A stretch of 64,000 nt of DNA, from positions 124,001 to 188,000 of the forward strand of contig SWDT01000103.1 of assembly GCA_009193035.1 (NCBI GenBank). The letters are read 5' to 3'. The stretch comes from Halicephalobus mephisto (taxonomy: Eukaryota > Nematoda > Chromadorea > Rhabditida > Panagrolaimidae). Below, in pieces: positions 32,881 to 45,300 of this stretch. Positions within the stretch are counted from its first letter, which is position 1. Each line of letters begins with the position of its first letter. Below the pieces are notes generated by a model. That model saw nothing but the letters and a program-made list of their open reading frames with translations. It was not told the origin of the DNA and did no database searches. The position numbers and the translations under genes are program-made.

Positions 32881-33079
32881 TGAAAAATTCCAAAAAATCT
32901 TTTTTATTGTAATCCCTGTCTTGTAAATTAAGATTAAATCAACCCCGCAAAAAATCGGGAATAAATAAGTCTAAAAAATTTTAATTATTCATCGAATCAA
33001 GATCTTTTTTAAAAGATATTTAAACCCAAGGTTGTTCTTGAAAAACAATCATCCATAAGATTTTTTAAGACCATTTCAG

Positions 33080-33200
33080 AGCCAGCTTTTTGAAAACTCC
33101 AGTTTTTGGAGGATCAAGTGTGCTCATGGCCTTGGTTTTCTTTGAATTTCTTTCCCCGACAGCTTTGACCATTCCGTTTGCCTTACTTGTTCAATTCTAA
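33080..33200 (+). other. orphan coding exon, hydrophobic, possible alternative TMEM104 end
   Basis: After acceptor CCATTTCAG an open frame of 39 codons runs to TAA (ASFLKTPVFGG...MALVFFEFLSPTALTIPF...). Its phase fits a splice from the last bases of the TMEM104 gene (GG|GTAATT at 32311). It would add one more TM helix. A minisatellite begins right after it. It may instead be a relic of another gene. Confidence 0.35.
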
Positions 33201-33204
33201 GCGT

Positions 33205-33800
33205 TTTGAGTGCAAGGACCGATGCCTGAGGTTCCGAGCGCAAGGACTAAAAAGGGAGATCGATGCCTGAGGTTCTGAGTACGAGGACTAAAAAAGGAGA
33301 TCGATGCCTGAGGTTCTGAGTACGAGGACTAAAAGAAAGGAGATCGATGCCTGAGGTTCCGAGCGCGAAAATTGATATCTAAGGTTCTCAACGTAAGAAC
33401 TGATGTCCGAGGCTTTGAGCGCGAAAATCGATGTTCGAGGTTTTGAGTAGAGGATTTTAGACATGAGTCCTTAACGTAAGGATTGATTTCTGAGGTCTTG
33501 AATGCGAAGACTGAAAAAAGAAAATTGATACTTGAGGTTCTGAACATAAGGACCTATGCCTAAGGTTCCGAGCGCAAAAACCGATTTCTGAGGTTTTGAA
33601 TATAAAAACTGACTTCTGAAGTCGTGAACGTAAAAAACAATTTCCGATGTCCTGAATATAAAAACCGATTTCTGAGATTCTGAATATAAAAACTGATTTC
33701 TGAGATTCCAAGCGTAAAAACTGATTTCTTAGGTCATGAATGTAAAAAACAATTTCCGATGTCCTGAACGCGAGGACTGAAAGGAGAAAACCGATGCTTG
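33205..33800. repeat. ~41-bp minisatellite (GATGCCTGAGGTTCTGAG unit)
   Basis: GATCGATGCCTGAGGTTCTG recurs about every 41-43 bases at first, then decays into TGATTTCTGAGGTYCTGAAT units. Open frames inside are artefacts of the repeat. Confidence 0.85.
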
Positions 33801-33829
33801 AAGTTCTTTCCTCGCCGATTTTGTCGAAT

Positions 33830-36537
33830 ATAGCCGGTTATCGGGAATTCTTCAACCTCCATTTTAAAATTTTCATTCAACTCAATATATCTTTAAATAC
33901 CTGTACTTGAGAATATTTGAATTTTATTTTATTTCAAAAATCAAAAACAACTTTCGAAATTTTTTGAATTTAAACAAAAAAATGTAATTTTTAAAAAATT
34001 CCAAATTTATTTTTTCATAGAAATTTAAAAAAATTAATAATATATTTTTTTTAGATACTTTTATACAAATTAAAAATATTTTTTTTTTAAATTTAATTTC
34101 AAAAATTTTTTTTAAATCGCAGATTGATTTACTATTTTTTCGATTTTAGAAAAGTTTTGAGAGAATTTTAAAAAAATTTGAAAAGTAAAAAAAATTTAGA
34201 AATTTAAAAAAAATTTGAGAATTTTAAAAAAAAATTTGAAAATTTAAAAAACCCAAAATACTTTTGATCGATTTTTTATCGAAAATTTTTGAAGAGGTTT
34301 TTTGAGTTTTGTTACTTCGGATAAGGAACACATCAAGTACCGGGATTTGAGGAGTGATCAACATGGGATAAGTGACCGTAACAAGCCGACACCCTATCCC
34401 ATCGAGTGTCGTCCCGTCAGACCGGAGTAATTTGCATTGTCCGTCAAGACCGTCTTCACTTTCGTTTTTCTCGTTCCTCTTATACCTATCGAGGTCGATC
34501 GACAAATGCGGAGAAATTTGGCCAAGTCAGAAACGACGAAAAATAATTTTGGCCTGGTTACGAACACTCAAACATTGCCATTTGTTCCAAAACCGGCCAG
34601 TCATATGTAAAACCAGCGAATTTTTTTTGTTTTTTTAATTTCTTAAATTTTTTTGTTTTTATTGTTTTTTAACTTTTTAAAATTTCTTAGATTTTTTTTG
34701 TTTTTTTAATTTCTTAAATTTTTATTGTTTTTTTAAAATTTCTTAGATTTTTTTAATTTTTTTAATTTCTTAGATTTTTTAAATTTTTTAATTTCTTAAA
34801 TTTTTTATTTTTTAAATTTTTTTTTTCAAATTTTTCATAGAAATTCGTCCTCGAAATATTTAATTTCTGATTTTATAGTACAAATTTTACTTTTTTAATA
34901 TTAAAATTATCTAAAATAATCAAAAATAAAAAATTTATTTAGAAAAAAAATCATAAAATTCTTTTTTCTTAAAATATTTAATTTCTGAGTTTGTAATATT
35001 TATATTATTTTTTTAATAATAAATTTACCTAAAATAATTATCTAAAAAGTAGTCTAAAAATAAATTAGAAAACTAAAAATTCTGGGGATTGAGTTCTTCC
35101 AAAAAAGCAACTTTTTTATGATTTATTTTCTAATTTTTTAAAATTGTTTTTTAATTAATTAAAAAGAAAAATTAAAAAACTAAAATTCTGGGGATTGAGT
35201 TCTTCCAAGAAAGCAACTTTTTTATTATTTATTTTCCAATTTTTTTAAATTATTTTTAAATTATTTAAAATTTAAATTTTCAAAAAAATTATTTAAAAAA
35301 TTAAAAAATCTTAGGGATCAAGTGCCCCAAAAAGGCAACTTTTTTATGATTTATTTTCCATTTTTTTTTAATTATTTAAAAAACTTAAAAAATCTTAGGG
35401 ATCAAGTGCCCCAGGGAAGCGACTGTCGTACAGCCATCTTAAAATTCCCGAACGTCTTCTCTTTATGCCGTGATATCCTTTCTCGAGCGATTTAGGACAT
35501 GTGGGAATCGTGGCAGTATTGGTAAAAACGAGACAAGATCGTCCTTGTTGCTACTGTCCTGCGCAATATCAGTCGGTCGGCGTCAAAGCGGTCGAGGCCG
35601 TTCTTCGGAGAAGGAAAAACTGACCGTTTGTTCATGCATTCGTAAAATACGTGTAAACCATCCTTTTGAATTCCTTTGGCAATCGTTCCTTGAAAAGATA
35701 TTAGTTCTTCAAATATTTATTGCTTATTTTTTGAGAAAATTCTTTAAAAATTTCGTGAAAAATAATAAAATTTCCGAAATTTTTGAAATTTCGCGGAAGA
35801 TTCTGAAGTTTTTAAAAATATTATTGAAAATTCTCAAGTCTTTTAAAACTTCTTAGGAGATTCTGAAGTCTTGTAAAGTTTTACAGAAGATTTCGAAGTC
35901 TTATGAAATCTTTCTAAATTTCTTAGAGACTTTTTAAGTCTTCTAAAATCTTAGAAGATTTCGAAGTTTTCTAAAATTGCATAGATGATTCTGAAGTTTT
36001 CTAAAATTTTACAGATGATTCTGAAGTTTTCTAAAATCTCAGAAGATTTCGACGTTTTCTAAAATTTTACAGAAGATTTCGAAATCTTATGAAATCTCAT
36101 AGAAGATTCTGAAATTTTCTAAAACATCTTAGGAGATTTCGAAGTCTTTTAAAACTTCTTAGAGAATTTCGAAGTCTTCTAAAATTTTGCAGAAAATTCC
36201 AAAATCTTTTGAAATCTCATAGAAGATTTCAACATCTTTCAAAATTCTCTAAGAAGTTTTGAAGTCTTCTAAAATTTCTTAGAGAATTTCGAAACTGTCC
36301 AAATTCTTACTGAAAATTTTGAAGTTTTCTAAATTTAAAAAAATACCTGTTTTAATTTTATGTAATTTTATTATTTTTTTTCGAGTTTTATTATTAAATA
36401 ATTTTAATTATTTTGTTGTTGAATTTTATTTTTAGGGTTATAATAGTTTAATGATTTTAATTTTTTTATTGTTGAATTTTTTTCGAGTTGTAATTATTAA
36501 ATAATTTTAATCATTTTATTATTGAATTTCATTTTCA
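33830..36537. other. intergenic, A/T arrays with islands upstream of the Clc-like gene
   Basis: Islands of ordinary sequence at 34310-34615 and 35395-35670. 35740-36340 is a tandem array of TCTAAAATTTCTTAGAAGAT TTCGAAG-type units (~35 bases). GATCAAGTGCCCCAGGGAAG at 35401 and a diverged copy 80 bases earlier link to family E at 19 kb. No gene recognised. Confidence 0.5.
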
Positions 36538-36555
36538 GGGTTATAACTACTAGAT

Positions 36556-39045
36556 ATGGGGCTCTCTTCGCCGGTGCTCCTTTCCTTGAGTGCGGTTTTC
36601 CTCTTCGTCGGCAGCTGCATCATTATTGCCGCAGGGTTCACCACAGATTGGACAGAATATGAGGTATGTCAACTTCCGATTTAATCAATTTTCTTTTTTA
36701 AGACATTTTTAAATTCAACAATGAGGACAAATTAAAAAAAACTGGAAATTCAGTTTTTTTCGACAATTTTCTTCACCTCTGGCCCTACTTGTCCGATTTT
36801 TATTTTTTTTTAAAAATCAAATCTGGTTTCGACGAAAAAATTGCAGTTTTAATTTTTCGTGGAAATTTTAATTTACAAAAATTAACCTCGGAAAATAAAC
36901 ACAGAATCAAGCACCCTATATACTGTAATTTCACTTACCCTATATACCGTAATTTCAGTTTCCAAATTCGTTTATAAAAAACATTATTTAAAAAATAATT
37001 GCAAAGTCATCCAAAATTACGAAAAATCACTGCACAAAGCCAAAATTATGAATTACTGTAATTTCTAAAAAGTTGTGAAAATTCTCGTCAGGACCATTTT
37101 GCAAAAATTTTCACTTTTTAGAAATTTTAAATTTAATGATAATAATTTAAAATAAATTTTAGGTTGATAGAAAAGCAATTAACAACAATCAAGATGTTGC
37201 AAAAAAAATCGGAGACAGTTTTTGGAGAAATCCGATTTATTTCACGAGGACTTATGGATTGTATCATATCTGTTTTCCGACGAACGTTCCTACAGGTCAG
37301 TCAAATCAATTCAAAAAATTTAAATTAAATTTTATCCGTCATAAATCCACAAAAGTTTCGGATGAAAAATTTCTATTTTTAGATTTATTAAAAAAATCAA
37401 AAATAATTTTAAAAAAATTTTTTTCAAAAAAAATCAAAAATAATTTTAAAAATAAAAATTTTTTTAAAAATGAATTTTTTTAAAAAAAGAAAATTTTCGA
37501 CTTTTTGAAGTGGTTTTGAAAATGAATAATTTTGGATTTTTTTATTTTCAGACATTGGATCTTACACATACTTGACCAGTACTTGTATTGAAAATCCTGA
37601 TCTTTATCCGCAAAATGCTGTTTATGAAAAGTACAATTCAAGTCAGAAATTCCGTTTCTATGCCCTCAGGGCTTGTCTTGTACTTTTCCTTCTGGGACTC
37701 GTGGCTTTGGGGATCACCATATTCATCGGGATCGTCAGCTGCTGGAGCCAGAGGACGAGGTACATCAAGATGACCACTGCCGTCTTGGCCATTGCCAGTA
37801 AGTACAGTAAAAAATTTAAAAAACATGAAAATTAAAAATTTAAAAAACATGAAAATTAAAAATTTAAAAAATATCTGAATTAAAGAAATATAAAAATTAG
37901 AATTTTGGAAATTTTTAGATTTAAATAAAATGAAATTTTCGAGTTTAAAAATATAAAATTTTTGAGTTTAAATAGTGTAAAATTTTTGGATTTAAATAAT
38001 ATAAAAATTTAGATCTAAATAAAATGAAATTTTAGATTTAAATAATATAAAAATTTAGATCTAAATAATTTGAAATTTTTGGGTTTAAATAATATGAAAT
38101 TTTAGATTTAAATAATATGAAATTTTTGAATTTAAATAATATAAAAATTTAGATTTAAATAAAATGAAATTTTTGGGTTTAAATAGTGTAAAAATTTAAA
38201 TTTAAATAATATAAAATTTTTGGGTTTAAATAATATAAAAATTTAAATTTAAATAATTTGAAATTTTTGAGTTTAAATAATATAAAAATTTAGATTTAAA
38301 TAATTTGAAATTTTTTAGTATTCTTTTTTGCTGCCGTTTTGTGTCTTTTCCATTTGATCCAATATTGGGAAATCAACGTTCTGAAAGTTCCGCCGTTCAT
38401 GGGATCATGGGATCCTGTAAGTCTCAAATAAGAACGAATTTGAAATTATTTTGTTTATTTTAGAGCCTTCGTCAATCCACAGAATACAAATATGGATTGT
38501 CCTATTTCGGATATTGGATCGGGCTTTTGTTCCTCATAGCTTCGGCCGGTTTCTTCGGATTCGCCACAAATGCTATCCATGTGAGTATGTTTGAAAATAA
38601 AAAACAAAAAAAATAATTAAAAATTAGAAAAAAAACAAAAAAAAAATAATTAAAAATTAAATAATAAAAAATTTAAAGAAATGAAACAGTAAAAAATTAA
38701 ATTCAGGAATTTTAGAAATAATTAAAAATTCTAAGTCAAATTTTTAAAATTTTAATTAATAAGAAAATCAAATTTTTTAAAAATTTGAATAAATTAAGAA
38801 AATCGATTTTTTAAAAATTTGAATAAATTAAGAAAATCAAATTTTTCCAGAAAGAACGAGATGAAGCTTTCGAAAGCAAACACCAGGCTTACCTACAGTA
38901 CATGGGAGCGGATAAGGCTGTCATGCCTTACAGCTACGGAGGACCCTATGGCATGAGTCCCTACGCCTACCCCGGGGGCTACTACTCTCAGTACCCTACG
39001 ATGAGCGGAAATAGTTATTATGGTTACTTGACTTACGGTCACTAA
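36556..39045 (+). CDS. claudin/Clc-like four-TM membrane protein
   Basis: Six exons: 36556-36663, 37163-37295, 37552-37797, 38319-38416, 38464-38580 and 38851-39045, 298 residues. TM1 is LLSLSAVFLFVGSCIIIAAG. The first extracellular loop holds Trp (TDW), then GLYHIC and a later STC, matching the W...GLW..C...C claudin signature. TM2 (LVLFLLGLVALGITIFIGIV), TM3 (FFAAVLCLFHLIQYW) and TM4 (YWIGLLFLIASAGFFGFATN) follow. The cytoplasmic tail is Tyr/Gly/Pro-rich (GGPYGMSPYAYPGGYY) and ends YLTYGH. The nematode Clc-like family (claudin superfamily) fits best; roles are in junctions or as channel subunits. The ATG lies 18 bases after acceptor TTTTCAG. Intron 3 contains a ~22-bp AAATTTTTGGGTTTAAATAA array (37870-38310). 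Confidence 0.85.
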
Positions 39046-39239
39046 ACTGCCAACCTCAAAAAATCCGAAAAATGTCACAACGAAGCTCATTAAAATTTTC
39101 TTGCCAAATAATCCTCGATTAGTAACTGTCGGGATTTGGAGTACAGTATGACTGGTGACTTTGGGATTGTCGGTTGTAAGTTGGATCAATGTACAGTAAC
39201 AAGGGAAGTACTGTAGACCAGTGGAAGGCCTTCGACAAC

Positions 39240-39850
39240 CCACAGTATAGAGTATTTCAGATTACTGTATACCGTATACCTCAAAAGTTGCAAAAAAATT
39301 TTTATTTTTTTAAATTTCGAAAAAACTGAATTTTCTAACTTCTAAGATATACGGTAATCTTCGAAAAGTTATACTGTAAACAATTTTGAAATATTTTCAG
39401 TTACAAAATTACTGTATACAGTACACTTAAGAAGTTACAGTAAGAAAACTTTAAAATTTCGGTTTTTCTTTTGAATTCTGAGATGTACAGTAATTTTCAA
39501 TAACTTCTTTTTTGAAATATTTTCAGTTATGAAATTACTGTATACAGTACACTTAAGAAGTTACAGTAAGAAAACTTTGAAATTTCGATTTTTTTAACTT
39601 CTGAGGCATACGATATACAGTAATCTTCCACAACTTAAATTCTAATTTTTCTCGAAAATGTCTCAAGTTACAAAATTACTGTATACAGTATACCTCAGAA
39701 GTTGTAAGAAAAATTTCTAATTTTATAATTTAAAAATTTTTTCCGATGTCTTCTGACTTTACTGTATACAGTAATCCTCGACAACTTAAACAATAAATTT
39801 ATTCTGAAAAATCTTCCACGAACTTACAGTACTTTCCCGTTACCGTACAC
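39240..39850. repeat. TACTGTATACAGTA palindrome-rich block (diverged family C)
   Basis: AAATTACTGTATACAGTA with ACTTAAGAAGTTACAGTAAG occurs three times at about 130-base spacing, in the 3' flank of the Clc-like gene. The lexicon matches the copies at 9 and 22 kb but the sequence is diverged. Confidence 0.7.
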
Positions 39851-40199
39851 TTGGCTAAATTGCGACCATTCCAAAGTCATCAAGCATACTGTAGAATATT
39901 CTTCAAGTCCTCCATCGACAAATCTCAGATTGTTTCTCATTTTTACTTAAATTTGATTTTTAAAAATGTTCAATTTAATTTTTTTCACAAAATTGCCCAA
40001 TTCTCAGTTAATTCTTCTTTTTAAAAATTTTTGAAACTTTAAAAATGATGTATTTTTTTGTTTTGAAGATTGTGCAGCCAATGAAACATTGCTTTCCTCG
40101 GGTAAGCACGTAAATTCTTGATAAAAATTTTTATTTTAAACATCAATCACATATTTACAAAAAAAATAAAAATTTAAATTCGAAAAATTGACAAATATT

Positions 40200-41270
40200 A
40201 TTCAATTTTTATATATCAATGTTTAAAAATTTCTAATGTTTTATTATTGTTGGAAGATTTTAGAAATCCTTCTGTTTTTTTGTGTATATTTGAAGATTTT
40301 TATATATCGATATTAAAAATCCGAAAAATTGACAAAAATTATTCAATTTTTATATATCAATATTTAAAAATTTCTAATGTTTATATTATTGTTGGAAGAT
40401 TTTTGAACTTCTTATATAATATCTTTTCAATCTAATGGATATTCGAAAACTTCTATATATTAATATTTAAAAATTGCAAAAAGTAATGAAAATTATTCCA
40501 TTTTTATATATCAATATTAAAAATTTCTAATGTTAACATTATTGTTGGAAGATTTTAGAAATCCTTCTGTTTTTTTGTGTATATTTGAAGATTTTTATAT
40601 ATCAATATTAAAAATTCGAAAAATTGATAGAAAAATTTTTATATATCAATATTTAAAAACTTCTAAGATGTTTATATTATTGCTAGAAAATTTCGGAAAT
40701 TTTAAATTTTGTGTATATTTGAAGATTTTTATATATCAATATTAAAAATTCGGAAAACTCAACAGATATTAAGGCAAAAGATCTCTGAAAATCCCTATAT
40801 GTTCCTTTCAATGGATATTTGAGAGCCTTCATATAACGATATAAATGAACTACAAAAAACTATGGATATTTGAGAACTTTTTTTATTTTTTTTTTATATA
40901 TACTCTAATTCCATTTGACTACAAATTTTTTCAGTTTTTTATTAAAACACTACAAAAAAATGAAATTCAATAAAATCGAAGAATTTCATATATCAATTTT
41001 TTTATAAATAAACATATTTTAAATTTTTTTAACAAATTTATTTTAAATTTTATTAATAAATTTATTTCAAATTTTATTAATAAAAATATTTTAAATTTTA
41101 TTAATAAATATATTTTTAATTTTTTTAACAAATTCATTTTAAATTTTATTAATTAATTTATTCCAAATTCTTTAAATAAATATATTTTTAATTTTATTAA
41201 TAACTTTATTTTAATTTTTATTAATAAACATATTTTAGATTTTATTAATAAATTCATTTTTTTATCTTAT
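40200..41270. repeat. ~285-bp duplication and TTTTATTAATAAA array
   Basis: 40247-40320 and 40530-40605 share GGAAGATTTTAGAAATCCTT and following bases almost exactly, with a third partial copy near 40690. 40960-41260 is a ~30-bp array of AAATTTTATTAATAAATTTA. The whole 39.85-41.3 kb stretch has no gene. Confidence 0.75.
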
Positions 41271-41313
41271 TGCACTGAAAATGAGCAACAATAATTATTA
41301 AAACTGATTAAAA

Positions 41314-43944
41314 TTAAAAATGATAAATGGCTGTCGGATTCTGGTTTAAGGTCCCGCTACGGACGGATGCCGCGTCATAGTCATTCAAGTAATCAAATTC
41401 TCGTAATGCATCTTTTACGTCTTCTCCTAATCCACCTGTTGCTGCAGAATGATTATTTTTGTTTTGACGATGTCCTGATTGAGAATTAACGTTCTCATTA
41501 AAGACAGCAGTGTCGGTTTGTCTTCTTTTGTCGTATCTGTGAAAATTCGGTTCATCTCCCGCAGGGGACATGATTCCTGGTGAGTGGAATCTGTCCTGAG
41601 GCATTTCGATCGTCCGGGGACTTAGTAATTTTTGTTTTTCCACCATGTTGATAGGAATGTAAACGACATTATTAGGATTATCATTCGGAGCAGATCCTGG
41701 AGATAAAAGTGGAACAGAATGATCGTAATTATTCTGTTTAGGAGACAAGAAACCGGAAGATCCGAGAGACATGTGGTTTTCAGAGAAGGTATCTGGGGTC
41801 TTCGATCTCCCGACGACCCGATCAACTATCGGAAGTGTGGGAAACAAGTAACTAAAGCCCCCATGGGGAGGGGGCAACTGAGCACTCCTCTGTCCCGGAA
41901 GGTGTTCGTGCTGCGACGACGCGTTGGAGTACGAAGGCGAAACAGCTTGTCTAAATGCTCTATTCAGCGTCACCGATTCATAATTCTGTGGATATCTACC
42001 CAAAGTATTTCCTGTGTAAAATTTCCCAGGAGCTTCTGCACTCCTTCTAGGAATCGTGTCAGACAACGCCGGAGACATATGTGCTGCAGATAAATCATGA
42101 ATACTCTGAGATAACTTGTTATTATAGGTGTTATGTGCCATAGGCGGTGTTGCATAATCATTGTAATCATTGTTGAATCTTTTCAGTCTTCTGTTCTGAG
42201 TTCTGGTGGAATAATCTTCATCTTCTTCTACGTCATCAATCCCCATGGCGGATTCTGATTTCACTCTTCTCATTCTTCCCAAAGTTTCAAAATCGGCAAA
42301 ATACGATTTTTTAGAAGGATAATTAACGTTGTTTGATTCTCCTGATTTCGATAATGTTTGCGAAAATTCGTTGTAAAAATTACTTTGATTTTCTCCATGT
42401 CTTCGTAGTCTTTGGCGTTCAATATTTTTGGTCAACGAGGTTTGAGCCTAAAAATCATCTTTAGTAAAATTTCCTTTGAAAAAGATCTTCGACGAAAGTT
42501 TGTTTGTTGACATTCGACCGAAAAGTCAATTATTATTCACAATGGGAACTTACGGGAGGTGTTTTGAATGTAGTTCGGATCCTTCTTCGACCTTGAGAGT
42601 CTTCTGAAGACTCATAACTAGGTTGGGAAGATCGTCCATGTCCTGAATCTATCGATCTGTTCGGGTTTCCTATGATGGGAGTTCCTGTATAAGGAACGGC
42701 AGAAGCACAAAGATTCCTCCAGATGACTAACTCTTCTGCGAGAATCTCACGTCCTCCGAGGGTTCCTCCGGCGGTATTTAGTAATTTTTCGACGTATTCT
42801 GGAGAATAATGAGCTACACCAGCTTCGGCTTGAGTTAGCAATCTGTGGTTGACAGTCGGGGATCTGACCATCAACTTGTTCATCAATCTCGCAATGAGGA
42901 TCTGGATGTGGAGTTTGGACGTATGTAATCCATGTTTCAATTGAACTACGATTATTGACAATCTTGCGTAATCACCGGTCCTTGCTGCAATCACGTTGAC
43001 GCATTTAAAAAAAAGATCAAATCCATGGGGTTGATCCAGAAGTCCGATTAGGATTTCCAAAGAATAGCATTTTGAGTCAAGTTGAGGACTATTGATTGAA
43101 TAAACTATAACTTCAAGATTTTGCGGATTTTCGAGAAGAATCTGCCAAGCATTCGACTGTAAAGCGTTTTAGTAAATTACGAAAAAAAATTAAGAGTATT
43201 TACCGCTTTTTCAAGGACCAGCTTGATGCACTCCATACAATCCGCCTCCGACACGGAGGCTTTCCTACGGACGTTCGTTGCTGAATTTTTACGATTTAGT
43301 AGACTTGAAAACTTTGAGGACTTATTATTGACAATATTTACAATTCCTTGTAGTACTACCACGATCTTGATAAGTAAAGCCAGACCGTTATGTTGTTTCG
43401 AAGCAAATTCTGCCGGAAAACTTGCTGATCTGAAAAAATAATTTCAAAAATGTTAAAAACTAATAATATTAAAAAATTAATTTCAAAAATATCCAAAATA
43501 ATTTCAAAAATTTTAAAAATTAATAATATTAAAAAATTAATTTCAAAAATATCCAAAATAATTTCAAAAATTTAAAAAATTAATAATATTAAAAAATTAA
43601 TTTCAAAAATAGCTAAAATAATTTCAAACATTTTAAAAATTAATAATATTAAGAAATTAATTTCAAAAATATCTAAAATAATTTCGAAAAATTTTTAAAA
43701 TATCTAAAATAATTCTAGAAATTTCCCAAAATTTAATAATGTACCTTTGGTCTGTTGATATTAATTGATCTTTCAACCTTAGGAGCAGGAACCCTATGTC
43801 AGAAAGTCCCGTGCCGATTTGAGAAGCCGAAGCACTGGGATTATCCGAAGTAACAAGAAATTTTTTCAATTGCTCTACGAATTGCCGACATCGCTGAGCC
43901 GATGGGAGGACACCGTTAGGGGGGTCTTGAAAAGTCACATTCAT
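41314..43944 (-). CDS. formin FH3-like (armadillo-type) domain protein without FH2
   Basis: Four exons: 43944-43745, 43429-43204, 43156-42554 and 42447-41314, 720 residues. The first half looks like the GBD/FH3 region of diaphanous-type formins: CMECIKLVLEKASNAWQILL, NPQNLEVIVYSINSP, then YSLEILIGLLDQPHGFDLFF, QLKHGLHTSKLHIQILIARL and HYSPEYVEKLL. The second half is Ser/Pro/Asn-rich and disordered, ending DYDAASVRSGTL...AIYHF. There is no FH1 proline block or FH2 actin-nucleating domain before the stop. The family assignment rests on pattern memory, not alignment; other armadillo proteins are possible. An acceptor ATATTTCAG lies about 50 bases upstream of the ATG. Confidence 0.72.
43440..43690. 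repeat. 60-bp tandem array in intron 1 of the FH3-like gene
   Basis: ATTTCAAAAATNNTAAAAATTAATAATATT recurs with an exact 60-base period, four to five copies. Confidence 0.9.
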
Positions 43945-44018
43945 GATGGACAAGAACAAGATTCAAAAGAAGAAAACATCTGTCGGGCAATTCTGAAATA
44001 TACTGTAAAAACTAATTG

Positions 44019-44640
44019 CTAAATTTCGCAATCGCGTACATGAATTAATCCGATGAAATTTGAAAACACAAAGATCCAAAAAAAATTAGTTTTTGTCTCC
44101 AGGATGAATCGGACTACTGACAGCCAAGCTTGTCGCAGATTCGAAAACGACAAAAAATGAAAATTTAAAAGTTCCCGAGGAGTAGCGTCCTTTGAACAAT
44201 AGCAATTGAAATAAACCGGATCGGAACAAAATACGATCCTCCCTGAGGGCTTATTGTCATAGATATGATTTTTCAACAAGTTTCAAATTCTGAAAAATCA
44301 AACTCTTAATAATGTACTTTTCGGACAGCTTAATGAGCGCTAATCTGGAGTTGAATTCGTCGACAAACGATTTTATCTCAGGTCTTTCATCAACAACTCG
44401 CTCGGTATGAACTTTCCTCGGTCTTTCATCCACTCGCGCAAGTTATCCGTTGACATCGTCCTCCCCATCTAGCGAACCTAGGTCGATACTTGCTTTGTTT
44501 CATTTTCAACGACGAGATCGAGCCGTCCAGAGGTGCAGCCCTAGTCCGTCGGAATACCTGTCACTTGACGTTTTGCGAGTTAGACATTCCGTCATTTGGG
44601 GTTTTCTCAGGTTTATCCATTCATCACTCAAATTAAAAAT
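44019..44640. other. ordinary-complexity block upstream of the FH3-like gene
   Basis: On minus it has two open stretches in different frames (44400-44292, containing RVVDERPEIKSFVDEFNSRL, and 44279-44019, containing SGRIVFCSDPVYFNCYC). They may be missed 5' exons, a decayed gene or promoter. Two direct copies of GGTCTTTCATCMAC lie 47 bases apart. Confidence 0.3.
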
Positions 44641-44754
44641 AAGTCAAAACAAATCCAAATTTGGAAATACCAACCATCAGAGATTAAAAATTTTCTGGGT
44701 TAATCATGTAAATCTGTCATTCATAATTGTATAAAAAATCAAAAATAAATTTTT

Positions 44755-45300
44755 CACAAAATGGTCCCGGTACGAAAAATTAAAATTTTCCAGTCGAGAC
44801 CAAAAAGTATAAAACTTAATGTTTTTCTAATTTTGCAAAAGTATAATCACAATCATAATTGTATAAAAATCAAAAATAAATTTTCCACGAAATTATGATA
44901 ATCTACAATTTCGGTTTTGCATTATGATCATTTCGTAATTAATCACTTTTTTGTGAATATTAAAAATAAATTTTCCATGAAATGGTCCCAACACGAAAAA
45001 TTAAAAATTCTTAGAAATTATCATAATCTATAATTTCGGTTTTATGATCATTTCGTAATTAATCACATTTTTTTGAATATTAAAAATAAATTTTTCACAA
45101 AATGGTCCCAACACGAAAAATTAAAAATTCTTAGAAATTATGATAATCTATAATTTCGGTTTTATGATCATTTCGTAATTAATCACATTTTTGTGAAAAT
45201 TAAAAATATATTTTTCACGAAATGATCCCAACACGAAAAATTAAAAATTCTTAGAAATTATGATAATCTACAATTTCGATTTTATATTATGATCATTTTG
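44755..45300. repeat. 120-bp tandem array containing the GGTCCCAACACGAAAA motif
   Basis: AAATGGTCCCAACACGAAAA occurs at the same place in units 120 bases apart (about 44980, 45100, 45220). A fuller copy of the family B palindrome is at 44760-44812. Confidence 0.85.

Noticed and set aside
33329..33711. Open frames reading repeated SEIGFC/RNLRHRS segments
   Set aside because: Translation of the 41-bp minisatellite, not a conserved protein.
34224..34505. 93-codon minus-strand frame starting MSIDLDRYKRNEKNESEDGL
   Set aside because: The start lies in an island but the frame soon becomes A/T filler; no junctions or resemblance found.
40247..40745. Two similar plus-strand frames (LEDFRNPSVFLCIFEDFYIS)
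   Set aside because: They lie in a tandem DNA duplication, contain only A/T-rich codons and have no splice context; the similarity reflects the repeat.
43663..43740. Extension of the FH3-like first exon past 43745
   Set aside because: A good donor (CAAAG|GTACAT) and an in-phase next exon show that this part is intron made of the 60-bp array.
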